A stretch of DNA of 64,000 nucleotides from an uncultured Ruminococcus sp. (GCA_900541505.1 UQKK01000005.1:62001-126000), one strand, 5' to 3'. Positions 40,633 to 49,311 are shown, counted from the stretch's first letter. Translations and numbers: made by a program. Notes: generated from the sequence alone by a model not told the origin.

Positions 40633-42732
40633 TTACACGCCCACGATTGTCCCGGCTTTTTTCAGTGCCCGGCGGTAGATGAGATAGAAGAACACCCAAA
40701 TTCCCACTGCCAGAGCGGCAAGCTTTAAGATATTTGCAAGTTCAAAGTCAGTAAAGGTCCCGTCATTTGTCACACTCATAAAGACGGCGTACAGGATGGC
40801 GAGCAGGCAGCCGGCGACAACGGGGTAGGCGAACAGTTTTGCCAGCTGCTTTTTCAGAACCGCTTTGCGGTAGCTGCGGGAGGCGCCGAGTTTTTTCAGA
40901 CTTTCAAAGAGTTCCCGGTTATCCGTGGCAATGGAAATGCTGCGGACATAGGCGATGATGGTGACTGCCGAGAGCGCGATGATGAAAATATACAGGCAGA
41001 GCATGACATAGACGGAGATACCCTGCAGGTAATTCTGCTGCAAAAGGATTTGGATATAGGGTTCATATTTCCAGTCTGCCATCATGAGAGTGTCTATATC
41101 CGGGATAAATCCGTCTCCCGTATAACCATAAGTCTCGCCTTTTTCCTGTAAGAGTTTTTCCTCCCAGGCATCGTAGAGCGCCATATGGTCAGAAAGCTCT
41201 CCGGCATGGGAGATGTAGGTGTTTGCCAGAGCCTCAGCGAAAGGATAGGAAGCTTCATAGTCTTTGACGTCAAAGGAGATGAGAGACTCCTTGTATGTGT
41301 CGCTTAACGAGGCAGTCATCACCGCGTAATCTTCATCGGAAAGCAGATACAGATAAGGGTCGGACGTCTGGGCGAGGGAAGTATATGCCGCGGTACCTTC
41401 ATATTGGAGAGGATAGGTTTCTTCTGTGTCCGGGTTGAAAGCGGCATAGAGTCCGTCTTCCCCTTCCCAGAAATTTCCGGTGCTTCCGGCAGCGACTACG
41501 GTCTTATAGCCTCCTGCATTTACAGTGATTTCCTGCCCTGTAATCTGATTGTATACAGAGACGGGGAGAAAAAGGGAGAGCTTCCCTTCGGGCGAATCCA
41601 CGATATTATATTTTCCGTCATCCGTCAAATCCTTATGCTTTCTGGAAATCACCAGATTTGCCGCCTCTGTTTCTGCAAAATTTTCAATTTCCATGTCATA
41701 CTCATCCGCCAGCGCATAAATTTCCTCGGAAGAGAGCTGGTCTTCTTCTGCGGGCGTATGGAAGGTATAGGCGCTCTGGGCGCCGGGGGCTTCCAGAAAA
41801 GAGATATCGCTGTAGAGCATACTGTAAAATACGGCAAAGATGCTGGTGAACAAAAGCAGGGCGATGACGCACATATTTTTGGTCGTGGATTTTGCCGTAA
41901 AGCGCATCATGCTGATGGATACCAGATTTTTATAGTATTTTCCCCTGTTTTTCCCAGCCCGCGCCTGTGCCACGATTCCCAGCATGACAAGGTAAATACC
42001 GGCAAGGGTCAGAAGATAAAAGGCATTGATAAAGGAAGGCATCCGAAATCCAAGCACACGGGCGCTTAAAAAAGGCAGGAACATGGCAATCACCAGTCCG
42101 GCTATGACAAAGACGATGCCGACTTTTCCGGTCCAGGAGGGAATCAGCTTCACCATCTCGGTTTTATGGTTGGTGCGCAGGATATCCATGACGTCACTGC
42201 GTTTCACAAACCGCATGCCATAGCAGAATAAAAGCAGCGTCAGGATGACGGCAAAACCGACTCCTAAGAAAAATCCCTTAAAGCCGAAACGGTATGGGGT
42301 ATCCCCCGTGGAGATTAAAAAGGTTTCAAATAATTTCCAAATCAGAAAGGACACCGGCATGGATAGGATGAGCCCGACAGCGGAAGACACAGCGGCGATG
42401 GACCCGAGTTCCCGAAACAAAAGGGGATTCAGCTGCTTTTTGGAGGTTCCCAGCGCCAGGAAGATACCATATTCCCGGCTTTTATAGCGGAAGAACAGAC
42501 CGGAGGCATAGAGGGTGAAAATGGTACATCCGGCTGTTGTCACGGCAATCAAAAGGGTGGCAAGCTTCCGCGTATCTCCGCCCTGGGGCAGGAAATCCTG
42601 TACAGTGGGGCTTAGATACATCAGAGCCAGAGAGGTGAGCAGAAGCACGGATAAAAAGATACAAAATCCAAGTATCAGATATTGTCCTCTGTTTTTTGTG
42701 CGGAGTTTGGCAAATAATTTATGCAAGGTCAT
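40633..42732 (-). CDS. FtsX-like ABC transporter permease (BceB/YxdM-like)
   Basis: Membrane subunit of 699 residues. Seen: an N-terminal transmembrane segment (GQYLILGFCIFLSVLLL), a first FtsX module including SREYGIFLALGTSKKQLNPLLFREL, a second group of helices, a large external domain at about residues 310-560, and a C-terminal FtsX module (YVRSISIATDNRELFESLKKLGASRSYRKAVLKKQLAKL). This layout is that of bacitracin/antimicrobial-peptide export or sensing permeases. ATG 42732 is preferred to the GTG at 42744, because that GTG is part of the AGGAGGTG ribosome site. It overlaps the ATPase gene by 14 bases. Function likely in peptide-antibiotic defence (inference). Confidence 0.87.
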   Translation of the reverse strand: MTLHKLFAKLRTKNRGQYLILGFCIFLSVLLLTSLALMYLSPTVQDFLPQGGDTRKLATLLIAVTTAGCTIFTLYASGLFFRYKSREYGIFLALGTSKKQLNPLLFRELGSIAAVSSAVGLILSMPVSFLIWKLFETFLISTGDTPYRFGFKGFFLGVGFAVILTLLLFCYGMRFVKRSDVMDILRTNHKTEMVKLIPSWTGKVGIVFVIAGLVIAMFLPFLSARVLGFRMPSFINAFYLLTLAGIYLVMLGIVAQARAGKNRGKYYKNLVSISMMRFTAKSTTKNMCVIALLLFTSIFAVFYSMLYSDISFLEAPGAQSAYTFHTPAEEDQLSSEEIYALADEYDMEIENFAETEAANLVISRKHKDLTDDGKYNIVDSPEGKLSLFLPVSVYNQITGQEITVNAGGYKTVVAAGSTGNFWEGEDGLYAAFNPDTEETYPLQYEGTAAYTSLAQTSDPYLYLLSDEDYAVMTASLSDTYKESLISFDVKDYEASYPFAEALANTYISHAGELSDHMALYDAWEEKLLQEKGETYGYTGDGFIPDIDTLMMADWKYEPYIQILLQQNYLQGISVYVMLCLYIFIIALSAVTIIAYVRSISIATDNRELFESLKKLGASRSYRKAVLKKQLAKLFAYPVVAGCLLAILYAVFMSVTNDGTFTDFELANILKLAALAVGIWVFFYLIYRRALKKAGTIVGV

Positions 42733-43477
42733 CTTCTGTGTCACCTCCTAATACTCTCAAGACATCCAGCAGTTCATCCATAAACTCTTTGCGGGAGGAT
42801 GTCCGCACAAGCTCTTCATAGATTCTTCCGTCTTTTAATACAATGACCCGGTCACAGAAGGACGCGGCGTAACTGTCGTGGGTCACCATAAAGACGGTGG
42901 CATCCATTTCTTCTTTTGCCTGCAGAAATGCCTGGATGACCGCCTGGCAGGATTTGCTGTCCAGGTTTCCCGTGGGCTCATCGGCGAGGATGATGTAGGG
43001 ATGATTCATGAGGGCGCGCGCCACAGCGGTGCGCTGCTTCTCTCCGCCGGAAATCTCAGCGGGATACTTTTCCATGATATTTTCAATGCCGAAAGAGGCA
43101 CACAGATGTCTCGCTTTCGCCTCCATCTGGGGTACCGGGGCTTTGGAGATAATCTGCGGCAGACAGATATTTTCAAACACAGTCAGCCCGTCTAATAGCA
43201 TGAAATCCTGGAATACAAATCCTAAATTTTTGTTGCGCACAGCCGAGAGCCGCTGCTCGTTTAATCCGGACAGGTTCCGGCCGTTTAAAAGAATCTCTCC
43301 GTCATCGTGGGGAATGAAGCAGGAGATACAGTTCAAAAGTGTGGTCTTTCCACTCCCCGAAGGTCCCATGACAGCGACAAATTCCTTTTTCTTTACCTCA
43401 AATGAAACATCCTTTAAGACCGGGTATGTCTGACTTCCGGTCCGGTAGCTCTTACTTAAATGATTGACTTTCAGCAT
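42719..43477 (-). CDS. ABC transporter ATP-binding protein (BceA-like)
   Basis: Cytoplasmic ATPase of 252 residues. Seen: Walker A GPSGSGKTTLLN near residues 38-49, Q-loop FVFQDFMLLDGLTV, signature ISGGEKQRTAVARAL, Walker B IILADEPTGNLD and H-loop VTHD. The sequence belongs to the MacB/LolD/BceA group that partners FtsX permeases. GGAGGA precedes the ATG at 43477. It lies first in the minus-strand operon, with the permease second. Divergent to it is a GHKL sensor kinase; the 261-base gap (43478-43738) has no clear promoter for this direction that I can defend. Confidence 0.92.
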   Translation of the reverse strand: MLKVNHLSKSYRTGSQTYPVLKDVSFEVKKKEFVAVMGPSGSGKTTLLNCISCFIPHDDGEILLNGRNLSGLNEQRLSAVRNKNLGFVFQDFMLLDGLTVFENICLPQIISKAPVPQMEAKARHLCASFGIENIMEKYPAEISGGEKQRTAVARALMNHPYIILADEPTGNLDSKSCQAVIQAFLQAKEEMDATVFMVTHDSYAASFCDRVIVLKDGRIYEELVRTSSRKEFMDELLDVLRVLGGDTEDDLA

Positions 43478-43738
43478 GTTTTTATGTCCTCCTTGAATAT
43501 TAGGAAAGTTCTATGTATCAAGTATAAAAAAATCGCAGCCGGAAAAAAACAGGCTGAAATGTCAAGTTTGGAAGAGATTTTGTAAAGTTTTGCAAAGACG
43601 CCGGGACATAGCGGGGTATAAGGCTGCCGGAAGGCGGCGGGATGGTAGGATTACCGGGGAGGTCAGGTCTGTCTTGTCAAACGGCGTGCAGGTGTGATAG
43701 GCTTAAAAGGAGATTGAGAGGAAAGCAGGAGTTTTTCT

Positions 43739-45046
43739 ATGTTTGAGACATTCTGGAATACATTTGGCACCATCCTTTATTTTATACAGGGATACTTCTT
43801 TTACCGGGTCATCTGCGGATTTTTAGAAGCCCGGTCAAACCGGGTCATAAAAGGGATATCCTATGTGCTGGGGACTCTGACATCCACGGTGGTCATCTTT
43901 CCCCAGGACCCGGTCAATATCACGCTGACACTGGCAATATTTTTGGCGATGCTAGCAATCGGATTCCGGGAGCGTCCGCTTGTATTGTTCTCCGCGGTTT
44001 TGATGTTCTTCCCAATGATTGCAGCGCTGAATTTTCTTGTGTTTGATATGATGGGGAGGCTGGTCATCTTACCGTTGGCGGACGGCTCTGATGAGATAAA
44101 TACCATGCTGTCCAATTTGTCTATCCTTATCACAGTCGCGTTTTGGTCTGGTTTTTGCAAAATCCTGGGTACAAGGGCGGCGGGAATTGTAAAAACGCTG
44201 TATAACAAAGCATGGATTCTGCTGGATGTTGTCTGCGCCGCGTCCTTTTGTTCCGTCTTGCTGTTCGTCTATTATACGCCGGCACAGACGTGGAAGGTGT
44301 GGATTGGCATGGCGGCGTGCGTGGGGACAAATATCGGCAGTATCTGGCTGGTATTTTACATGGCGAAAAGTATCCGCGCCGATATGGAAGGAAAGAATTT
44401 AAAACTGCAGAGGGACTACTACAGGCAGATAGAAGAAAATCAGCTCATGCTGCGCAGATTTAAGCATGATGTGAACAATCATTTTCTCGTGGTTTCAGGG
44501 CTTCTGGAAGAGGGGAAGACAGAAGAGGCGAAGGCATACTTTTCCAAATTGGCGGGACAGATTCAGACAAAGGGGCGCATCTTTTGCAGGGACAGCATTG
44601 TCAATGCCGTGTTAAATGCCAAATATGAGGAGGCAGAGGCAGACGGAACCTGCTGTACCTATCAGATTGACATTGATGAGCTGACCTTTGTGGACAGCTT
44701 AGACATCTGTACCATTTTTGCCAACACGCTGGATAATGCGCTGGAAGCCTGCCGGAACATACCGGATTTAAAGAAACGCCGGATAGTCGCAAGGGCAAGG
44801 TGTACGGAGAACGGGTATTTCAGTTATGAGATACAGAACAGCATGGCAGGGGAAGTGCGGGAGAAAAACGGAAGATTTTTTACCACCAAGGCAGAAAAAC
44901 ATTCTCACGGGTATGGTATTTCCAATATCCGAGCAGCGGTGGAACGCTACCGTGGGACCTTGGATATCCGCTATGACAAGGAAGAGTTTGACGTGACCAT
45001 CTTTATCGCGGCGCGCGCGGAATGGACGCCGGAGCGGGCAGTGTAA
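43739..45046 (+). CDS. Membrane sensor histidine kinase, GHKL type (AgrC/HPK10-like)
   Basis: A 435-residue kinase. Residues 1 to about 215 contain six or seven transmembrane segments; a short helix (MEGKNLKLQRDYYRQIEENQLMLRRF read as coiled coil) leads to the phospho-His motif RRFKHDVNNHFLVV near residue 240. The GHKL ATPase domain follows with NTLDNALEAC near residue 330 and a G-box in SHGYGISNIRAAVERYRG near 395. Such kinases usually partner a LytTR response regulator, but none is encoded here, so it is an orphan in this window. It stands divergently from a BceAB-like exporter, which could be its target or co-sensor (inference). AGCAGGAG precedes ATG 43739. Confidence 0.88.
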   Translation: MFETFWNTFGTILYFIQGYFFYRVICGFLEARSNRVIKGISYVLGTLTSTVVIFPQDPVNITLTLAIFLAMLAIGFRERPLVLFSAVLMFFPMIAALNFLVFDMMGRLVILPLADGSDEINTMLSNLSILITVAFWSGFCKILGTRAAGIVKTLYNKAWILLDVVCAASFCSVLLFVYYTPAQTWKVWIGMAACVGTNIGSIWLVFYMAKSIRADMEGKNLKLQRDYYRQIEENQLMLRRFKHDVNNHFLVVSGLLEEGKTEEAKAYFSKLAGQIQTKGRIFCRDSIVNAVLNAKYEEAEADGTCCTYQIDIDELTFVDSLDICTIFANTLDNALEACRNIPDLKKRRIVARARCTENGYFSYEIQNSMAGEVREKNGRFFTTKAEKHSHGYGISNIRAAVERYRGTLDIRYDKEEFDVTIFIAARAEWTPERAV

Positions 45047-45082
45047 GGGCGGAATATTCAGCAGAAAAAAGCGGGAAAACAT

Positions 45083-45113
45083 TTGACCTGGAGTGCACTC
45101 CAGATGCTATAGT
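45083..45113 (+). promoter_or_regulatory. MerR-type promoter of the lar operon
   Basis: TTGACC (45083-45088), an unusually long 19-base spacer and TATAGT (45108-45113). The spacer contains the perfect palindrome CTGGAGTGCACTCCAG (45088-45103). This geometry is the hallmark of promoters that a MerR-family activator twists into an active form. A MerR gene is the last gene of the operon. Confidence 0.88.
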
Positions 45114-45140
45114 ATTACAAGAACAGGGAGAAGGTGCCAT

Positions 45141-45884
45141 ATGGAGTTACAGGAAATCTTAGAAAAAGTAAAGACAGGAGAGCTCTCCGTGAAAGAAGCG
45201 GAACTGCATCTGCGGAGGGAACCTTTTGAAGAGTTGGGATATGCCAAGCTGGATACGCACAGGAAGGTGCGCTCCGGATTTGCGGAGGTCGTGTTCTGCA
45301 GCGGAAAAGCGGACGAACATCTTCTGCATATTTATCAGAAATTATACGAGGAGGAAGGGGAGGTCTTCGGGACCCGCGCGAATGAAGCCCAGTATGAGCT
45401 GGTGAAGACGGTGATACCCGATATCGAATACGATAAGATTTCCCGTATCCTCAAGCTGGAGAAAAAGGGAAAGAAACGGATTGGTAAGATTGCGGTCTGC
45501 ACGGCGGGCACGGCGGACATTCCCGTGGCGGAGGAAGCGGCGCAGACGGCGGAGTACTTTGGAAGCAATGTGGAGCGGATTTACGATATCGGCGTCAGCG
45601 GCATACACCGGTTGATGTCCAGGCTGGAGACCATCCAGAGCGCTAACTGCGTGGTGGCAGTGGCCGGGATGGAGGGAGCGCTGGCGAGCGTTCTTGGCGG
45701 GCTGGTGGACAAACCGGTCATCGCGGTACCCACTTCTGTGGGATACGGGGCAAATTTAAACGGGCTGTCGGCGCTGCTGACAATGATAAACTCCTGTGCC
45801 AATGGGATTGCGGTGGTGAACATCGACAATGGCTACGGCGCGGGGTATATCGCGACACAGATTAACAGACTGGGGGCAGAATAA
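45141..45884 (+). CDS. larB: Nickel-pincer cofactor biosynthesis protein LarB
   Basis: Carboxylase/hydrolase that converts nicotinic acid adenine dinucleotide to the dicarboxylated pyridine mononucleotide, the first step of nickel-pincer nucleotide (NPN) synthesis. Length 247 residues. Seen: an N-terminal helical part (LQEILEKVKTGELSVKEAE) and a C-terminal PurE/AIR-carboxylase-like domain with AVCTAGTADIPVAEEAAQTAE, VAVAGMEGALASVLGGLVDKPVIAVPTS and GYGANLNGLSALLTM. ATG 45141 follows GGGAGAAGGTG; an in-frame start at 45093 would lie inside the promoter region. First gene of larB-larC-larE-merR, which are tightly packed. Confidence 0.95.
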   Translation: MELQEILEKVKTGELSVKEAELHLRREPFEELGYAKLDTHRKVRSGFAEVVFCSGKADEHLLHIYQKLYEEEGEVFGTRANEAQYELVKTVIPDIEYDKISRILKLEKKGKKRIGKIAVCTAGTADIPVAEEAAQTAEYFGSNVERIYDIGVSGIHRLMSRLETIQSANCVVAVAGMEGALASVLGGLVDKPVIAVPTSVGYGANLNGLSALLTMINSCANGIAVVNIDNGYGAGYIATQINRLGAE

Positions 45885-47270
45885 TTGGAACAGAAGTTAT
45901 ATTTGGAATGTTACGCCGGAATCAGCGGCGATATGATGGTGGCGGCGCTTTTGGATTTGGGCGCGGACGAGAGCGTATTGAGAAAAGCACTTGAAAGCCT
46001 CTCTGTGGACGGGTTTGACATCCGTATCAGCCGGGTAAAAAAGTCGGGCATTGATGCCTGCGATTTTGCTGTGGTGCTGGATGAGGCTCATGAAAATCAT
46101 GACCATGATATGGAATACCTGTACGGGCACACCCATGAACATGGGGAAGAGCACAACCACAGCCACCCGCACAGTCATGAAGAGGAAGACCATCATGAGC
46201 ACGGGCATGGGCATCACGATGACGCCGCGCACACTCATCATGAACATGAGGGGCATGAAGGACACGGCGGACACAGCCATGTGCATCCCCATACCCACCG
46301 GAGACTTCAGGATGTGCTCTATATCTTAGAACAGGCAAAGCTTACGGAACGGGCAAGAAGATACGCAAAGCGGATTTTTGAGATACTCGCGGAGGCGGAG
46401 GCAAAGGCGCACGGTACAGACAAAGAGCAGGTGCATTTCCACGAAGTGGGGGCTGTGGACTCCATCGTGGATATCACGGCTGTGGCAGTCTGCATGGACA
46501 ACCTGGGAATCACAGAGACGATTATCCCGGTACTCTATGAGGGGACAGGATTTGTCCGCTGCCAGCACGGAATGATGACGATTCCGGTGCCTGCGGTGGC
46601 GGCAACGGCAGAAGCGCATCATCTTCCCTTACATATCACAGAGCGCAAAGGAGAACTGGTGACGCCCACGGGAGCAGCGATTGCCGCGGCATTTCGCACG
46701 TCGGGCAGTCTTCCGCAGCGTTTTTCAATAAAGAAAACCGGCATCGGGGCAGGAAAGCGCAGCTATGAATATCCCAGCCTTCTGCGCGCTATGCTCATTG
46801 AAGAACTTGAAACGACTAAGGAGGATGTGGTCTATAAGCTGGAGAGCAATATTGATGACTGCACTGGGGAAGCGCTGGGCTATGTGATGGAGCGTTTGTT
46901 CGAGGCAGGCGCCAGGGATGTGCACTATATTCCGGTGTACATGAAGAAAAACCGTCCGGCTTATGAATTGTGCGTCATCTGTATGGAGGAGGATATCCCC
47001 CGTTTGGAGGAAATCATTTTTGCGGAGACCACGACCATCGGTATCCGCCGTCAGAAGATGGAGCGCACGGTGCTCAAAAGAGAGAAGAAGGAGATAGAGA
47101 CCCCTCTTGGAAAGGCGAACATCAAGCTCTGCAAGGTGGAGACAGAAGGCGGAGGATTTTACCGCGCCTATCCGGAGTACGAGAGTGTGGCGGCTCTCTG
47201 CAGAGAGCACGGCAAGTCCTACCAGGAAGTCTACCAGATGATTGTGAGGGCATATCATGAAAATCAGTGA
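45885..47270 (+). CDS. larC: Nickel-pincer cofactor biosynthesis protein LarC (single frame, His-rich)
   Basis: CTP-dependent nickel insertase of NPN synthesis, 461 residues. Seen: N-terminal LYLECYAGISGDMMVAALLDLG, a His-rich insert at about residues 69-138 with 28 histidines, then FHEVGAVDSIVDITAVAVC and the C-terminal half with LESNIDDCTGEALGYVMERLFEAGARDVHYIPVYMKKNRP. The His-rich insert probably stores or delivers nickel. In Lactobacillus plantarum LarC is made by a programmed frameshift joining LarC1 and LarC2 (known); here both halves are in one continuous frame. Start is TTG 45885, immediately after the larB stop. Its 3' end overlaps larE by 14 bases. Confidence 0.95.
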   Translation: MEQKLYLECYAGISGDMMVAALLDLGADESVLRKALESLSVDGFDIRISRVKKSGIDACDFAVVLDEAHENHDHDMEYLYGHTHEHGEEHNHSHPHSHEEEDHHEHGHGHHDDAAHTHHEHEGHEGHGGHSHVHPHTHRRLQDVLYILEQAKLTERARRYAKRIFEILAEAEAKAHGTDKEQVHFHEVGAVDSIVDITAVAVCMDNLGITETIIPVLYEGTGFVRCQHGMMTIPVPAVAATAEAHHLPLHITERKGELVTPTGAAIAAAFRTSGSLPQRFSIKKTGIGAGKRSYEYPSLLRAMLIEELETTKEDVVYKLESNIDDCTGEALGYVMERLFEAGARDVHYIPVYMKKNRPAYELCVICMEEDIPRLEEIIFAETTTIGIRRQKMERTVLKREKKEIETPLGKANIKLCKVETEGGGFYRAYPEYESVAALCREHGKSYQEVYQMIVRAYHENQ

Positions 47271-48201
47271 GAGCACGTACGAGGAGAAAAAGCGCCTTCT
47301 GCTTAAGAAAATGGAGGAATATGCCGGGGAAGAGATGGTAGTCGCTTTTTCCGGCGGGGTGGACAGCAGTCTCCTCTTGAAGCTTGCCTGTGAAGCGGCA
47401 GAGAGAAGGCGGTCTAAGAGCGGTAAAGAGAAAGAAACTGGAGGAACGGCGAAGGGAAAGAGACTTCAGGGAGCGGTTTACGCGGTGACCGTTCATTCCA
47501 GACTTCACCCGGCCGAGGATTTGGCGATTGCCGCGAAAGTGGCTAAGGAAACGGGGGCAGTGCACCGGGTCATTGAGGCGGACGAACTGAAGGAAGCGCA
47601 GATTTGTGACAATCCCAAAGACCGCTGTTACCGGTGTAAAAAATATCTCTTCGGAAAGATACAGCAGATGGCAGAAGAACTGGGAATTTCGCGTATCCTG
47701 GAGGGCACCAACGAGGATGACCTGCATGTGTACCGTCCGGGAATCCGCGCGGTGCGGGAACTGGGAATCCTAAGTCCTCTGGCGGAGTGCAAAATGACGA
47801 AAGCGGAGGTCAGGTGTCTGGCCAAGGAGTACGGCATCTCAGTGGCAAAGCGCCCGGCAGGTCCCTGCCTTGCCACACGTTTTCCCTATGGCACCAGACT
47901 GACTTATGAGAAGATAGCGGCTGTGGACAAGGGGGAACAGTTTATAAAATCTTTGGGATTTGAGAATGTGAGGTTGCGCGTACACGGTGAGCTTGCGAGG
48001 ATTGAAGTGGCGGAAACGGATTTGGAACGTCTGCTTTTTGTGAAAAAAGATGTGATATCGTTTCTTAAGAAACTTGGTTTTGCGTATGTGACGTTGGATT
48101 TGGAAGGCTTTCGCTCCGGCAGTATGGATGTGGGGCTGCAGGGCGAAGCGCAGAAAGGAGTGAAGACGGATGACCATTGCGGAAGTGAGCAAAAAATATG
48201 A
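47257..48201 (+). CDS. larE: ATP-dependent sulfur transferase LarE
   Basis: PP-loop ATPase of 314 residues that adds sulfur to the pyridine carboxylates of the NPN precursor. Seen: AFSGGVDSSLLLK near residues 30-42 (PP-loop), GTNEDDLHVYRPG near 150, and RPAGPCLATRFPYG near 190, where the Cys is at the position of the sulfur-donating residue of sacrificial LarE enzymes. Further Cys residues in CDNPKDRCYRCKKY near 111-124 could hold an iron-sulfur cluster, as in the [4Fe-4S] type of LarE, or a zinc site; this is not decided by sequence. An insert RRRSKSGKEKETGGTAKGKR near residues 50-70 is unusual. Overlaps larC and merR genes. Confidence 0.92.
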   Translation: MKISESTYEEKKRLLLKKMEEYAGEEMVVAFSGGVDSSLLLKLACEAAERRRSKSGKEKETGGTAKGKRLQGAVYAVTVHSRLHPAEDLAIAAKVAKETGAVHRVIEADELKEAQICDNPKDRCYRCKKYLFGKIQQMAEELGISRILEGTNEDDLHVYRPGIRAVRELGILSPLAECKMTKAEVRCLAKEYGISVAKRPAGPCLATRFPYGTRLTYEKIAAVDKGEQFIKSLGFENVRLRVHGELARIEVAETDLERLLFVKKDVISFLKKLGFAYVTLDLEGFRSGSMDVGLQGEAQKGVKTDDHCGSEQKI

Positions 48202-48571
48202 TATCTCAGCGGATACTCTGCGGTATTATGAGCGGATTGGACTGATTCCTCCGGTGCCGAGAAACAAAAGCGGAATCCGGGACTATGATGAGGTCTCCTG
48301 CGGCTGGGTGGAGATGATGAAGTGTTTCCGCGCCGCGGGGGTGCAGATTGAGGCATTGATTGAATATGTAGATTTATTCCAGCAGGGTGATGCGACAGTG
48401 CAGGCGCGCAAGGAGATTCTGATTGAGCAGCGCAGCCAGTTGAAAGAGCGAATCGCGCAGATGGAAGCCTCGCTTAAGCGCCTGAACGCAAAGATAGAAA
48501 AATACGAGGATATGCGCCGGGTGGAAGAACATTTGCGGAGTATGGGGACCAAACATACAGAGGAAAGATAG
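48170..48571 (+). CDS. MerR-family transcriptional regulator
   Basis: A 133-residue regulator. Seen: the MerR HTH TIAEVSKKYDISADTLRYYERIGLIPPVPRNKSGIR (written here in parts: IAEVSKKYDIS, TLRYYERIGLIPP), a second wing with DYDEVSCGWVEMMKCFRAAG, and a C-terminal dimerising coiled coil (QARKEILIEQRSQLKERIAQM). No Cys-rich effector site is present, so it is not a typical metal sensor such as CueR or MerR; it resembles the YyaN/AdhR group. ATG 48170 follows AAAGGAG and overlaps larE by 32 bases. Being last in the operon, it likely activates the 19-bp-spacer promoter at 45083 (inference). Confidence 0.87.
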   Translation: MTIAEVSKKYDISADTLRYYERIGLIPPVPRNKSGIRDYDEVSCGWVEMMKCFRAAGVQIEALIEYVDLFQQGDATVQARKEILIEQRSQLKERIAQMEASLKRLNAKIEKYEDMRRVEEHLRSMGTKHTEER

Positions 48572-48620
48572 GGCAGTAAAGAATATCCGGATTTCCTTTG
48601 GATGCCTGCATTTTATAAAG

Positions 48621-48651
48621 TCTGCCCCACCGGGAAAACCGGAGGGGCAGA
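48621..48651. terminator. Hairpin between the lar operon and marR
   Basis: TCTGCCCC-A-CCGG paired with CCGG-A-GGGGCAGA (48621-48651), one central mismatch. T-runs are weak on both sides, so it may terminate both converging transcripts only in part. Confidence 0.55.
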
Positions 48652-48673
48652 GGTAAGAGGTGCTTGCTTTATC

Positions 48674-49174
48674 TTATTCATTTTCTGAAATCGGCTTGCT
48701 TTCCATTTCGGTTTCGTCAGGCATTTCCGTAATAAAATCTAAGACAGAAAAAAAAGTATGTATGTCTGACTCTGAATAATGCTTTTCTAAATAATAAATC
48801 AGACGCTGTATATCAGTGATATCGAATAAAACATGGCTTTGAGTAAGCTGACGTCCTTTTTGTGTTACAAATAAAAGGGCGTTTTTTTTATTTTCAAGGG
48901 ATTTTGCTCTTTGTACGAGTCCCTTCTTTTCCAGCCGATTGATTGCCTGGGTAATCGCGCTTTTTGAACAAGCACGGTCTTTTGCCAGTTCAGTGATTGT
49001 AATTCCCGGATATCTCTCTATATCTAAAACCAGATGAGCTTCTACAGGAGTGTAGCTTTCACCCGTTCCATAATCATGGACGGTCTGAAGAGTGTTCCTT
49101 GTCATGAAATTGTATTTATGAAAAATATTTGAAAAATGCAGCAATTCTTCATCGTTCCATCTGGAATCTTTCAT
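48674..49174 (-). CDS. MarR-family transcriptional regulator
   Basis: A 166-residue winged-helix regulator. Seen: GESYTPVEAHLVLDIERYPGITITELAKD as the start of the wHTH, the recognition helix SKSAITQAINRLEKKGLV near residues 69-86 and the wing LENKKNALLFVTQKGRQLTQ. The C-terminal helices are for dimerisation. AGGAGG lies before the ATG at 49174. It is divergent to patB, with two AGTTAAT-type dyads in the gap. It probably represses patB and the amino-acid permease and perhaps itself (inference). No redox Cys is evident. Confidence 0.88.
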   Translation of the reverse strand: MKDSRWNDEELLHFSNIFHKYNFMTRNTLQTVHDYGTGESYTPVEAHLVLDIERYPGITITELAKDRACSKSAITQAINRLEKKGLVQRAKSLENKKNALLFVTQKGRQLTQSHVLFDITDIQRLIYYLEKHYSESDIHTFFSVLDFITEMPDETEMESKPISENE

Positions 49175-49245
49175 AGGTTCGGCCTCCTAAACAATTGTCT
49201 TTCCTTAGTATATCGAAGTCTTGTAAAAGTTTCAAGAAGGATAAA

Positions 49246-49262
49246 AGTTAATGACATTAATT
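49246..49262. promoter_or_regulatory. Candidate MarR box 1
   Basis: AGTTAAT-GAC-ATTAATT, an imperfect dyad (one mismatch) 10 bases upstream of the patB -35 box. It shares half-sites and spacing with the dyad at 49312-49330. Confidence 0.55.
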
Positions 49263-49271
49263 AAAAATACA

Positions 49272-49300
49272 TTGCATTTTAATAGTATGCGTGGTATATT
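49272..49300 (+). promoter_or_regulatory. Promoter of patB and permease
   Basis: TTGCAT (49272-49277), 17-base spacer, TATATT (49295-49300), flanked on each side by a MarR-type dyad. Confidence 0.7.
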
Positions 49301-49311
49301 TAATAAAAATA

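Noticed and set aside
46080..46300. Programmed frameshift joining larC1 and larC2
   Set aside because: The whole LarC sequence is encoded in one uninterrupted frame here.
45897..46338. Open frames in other phases across the His-rich part of larC
   Set aside because: They come from the repetitive CAT/CAC codons of the histidine stretch; only the larC frame continues into conserved sequence.
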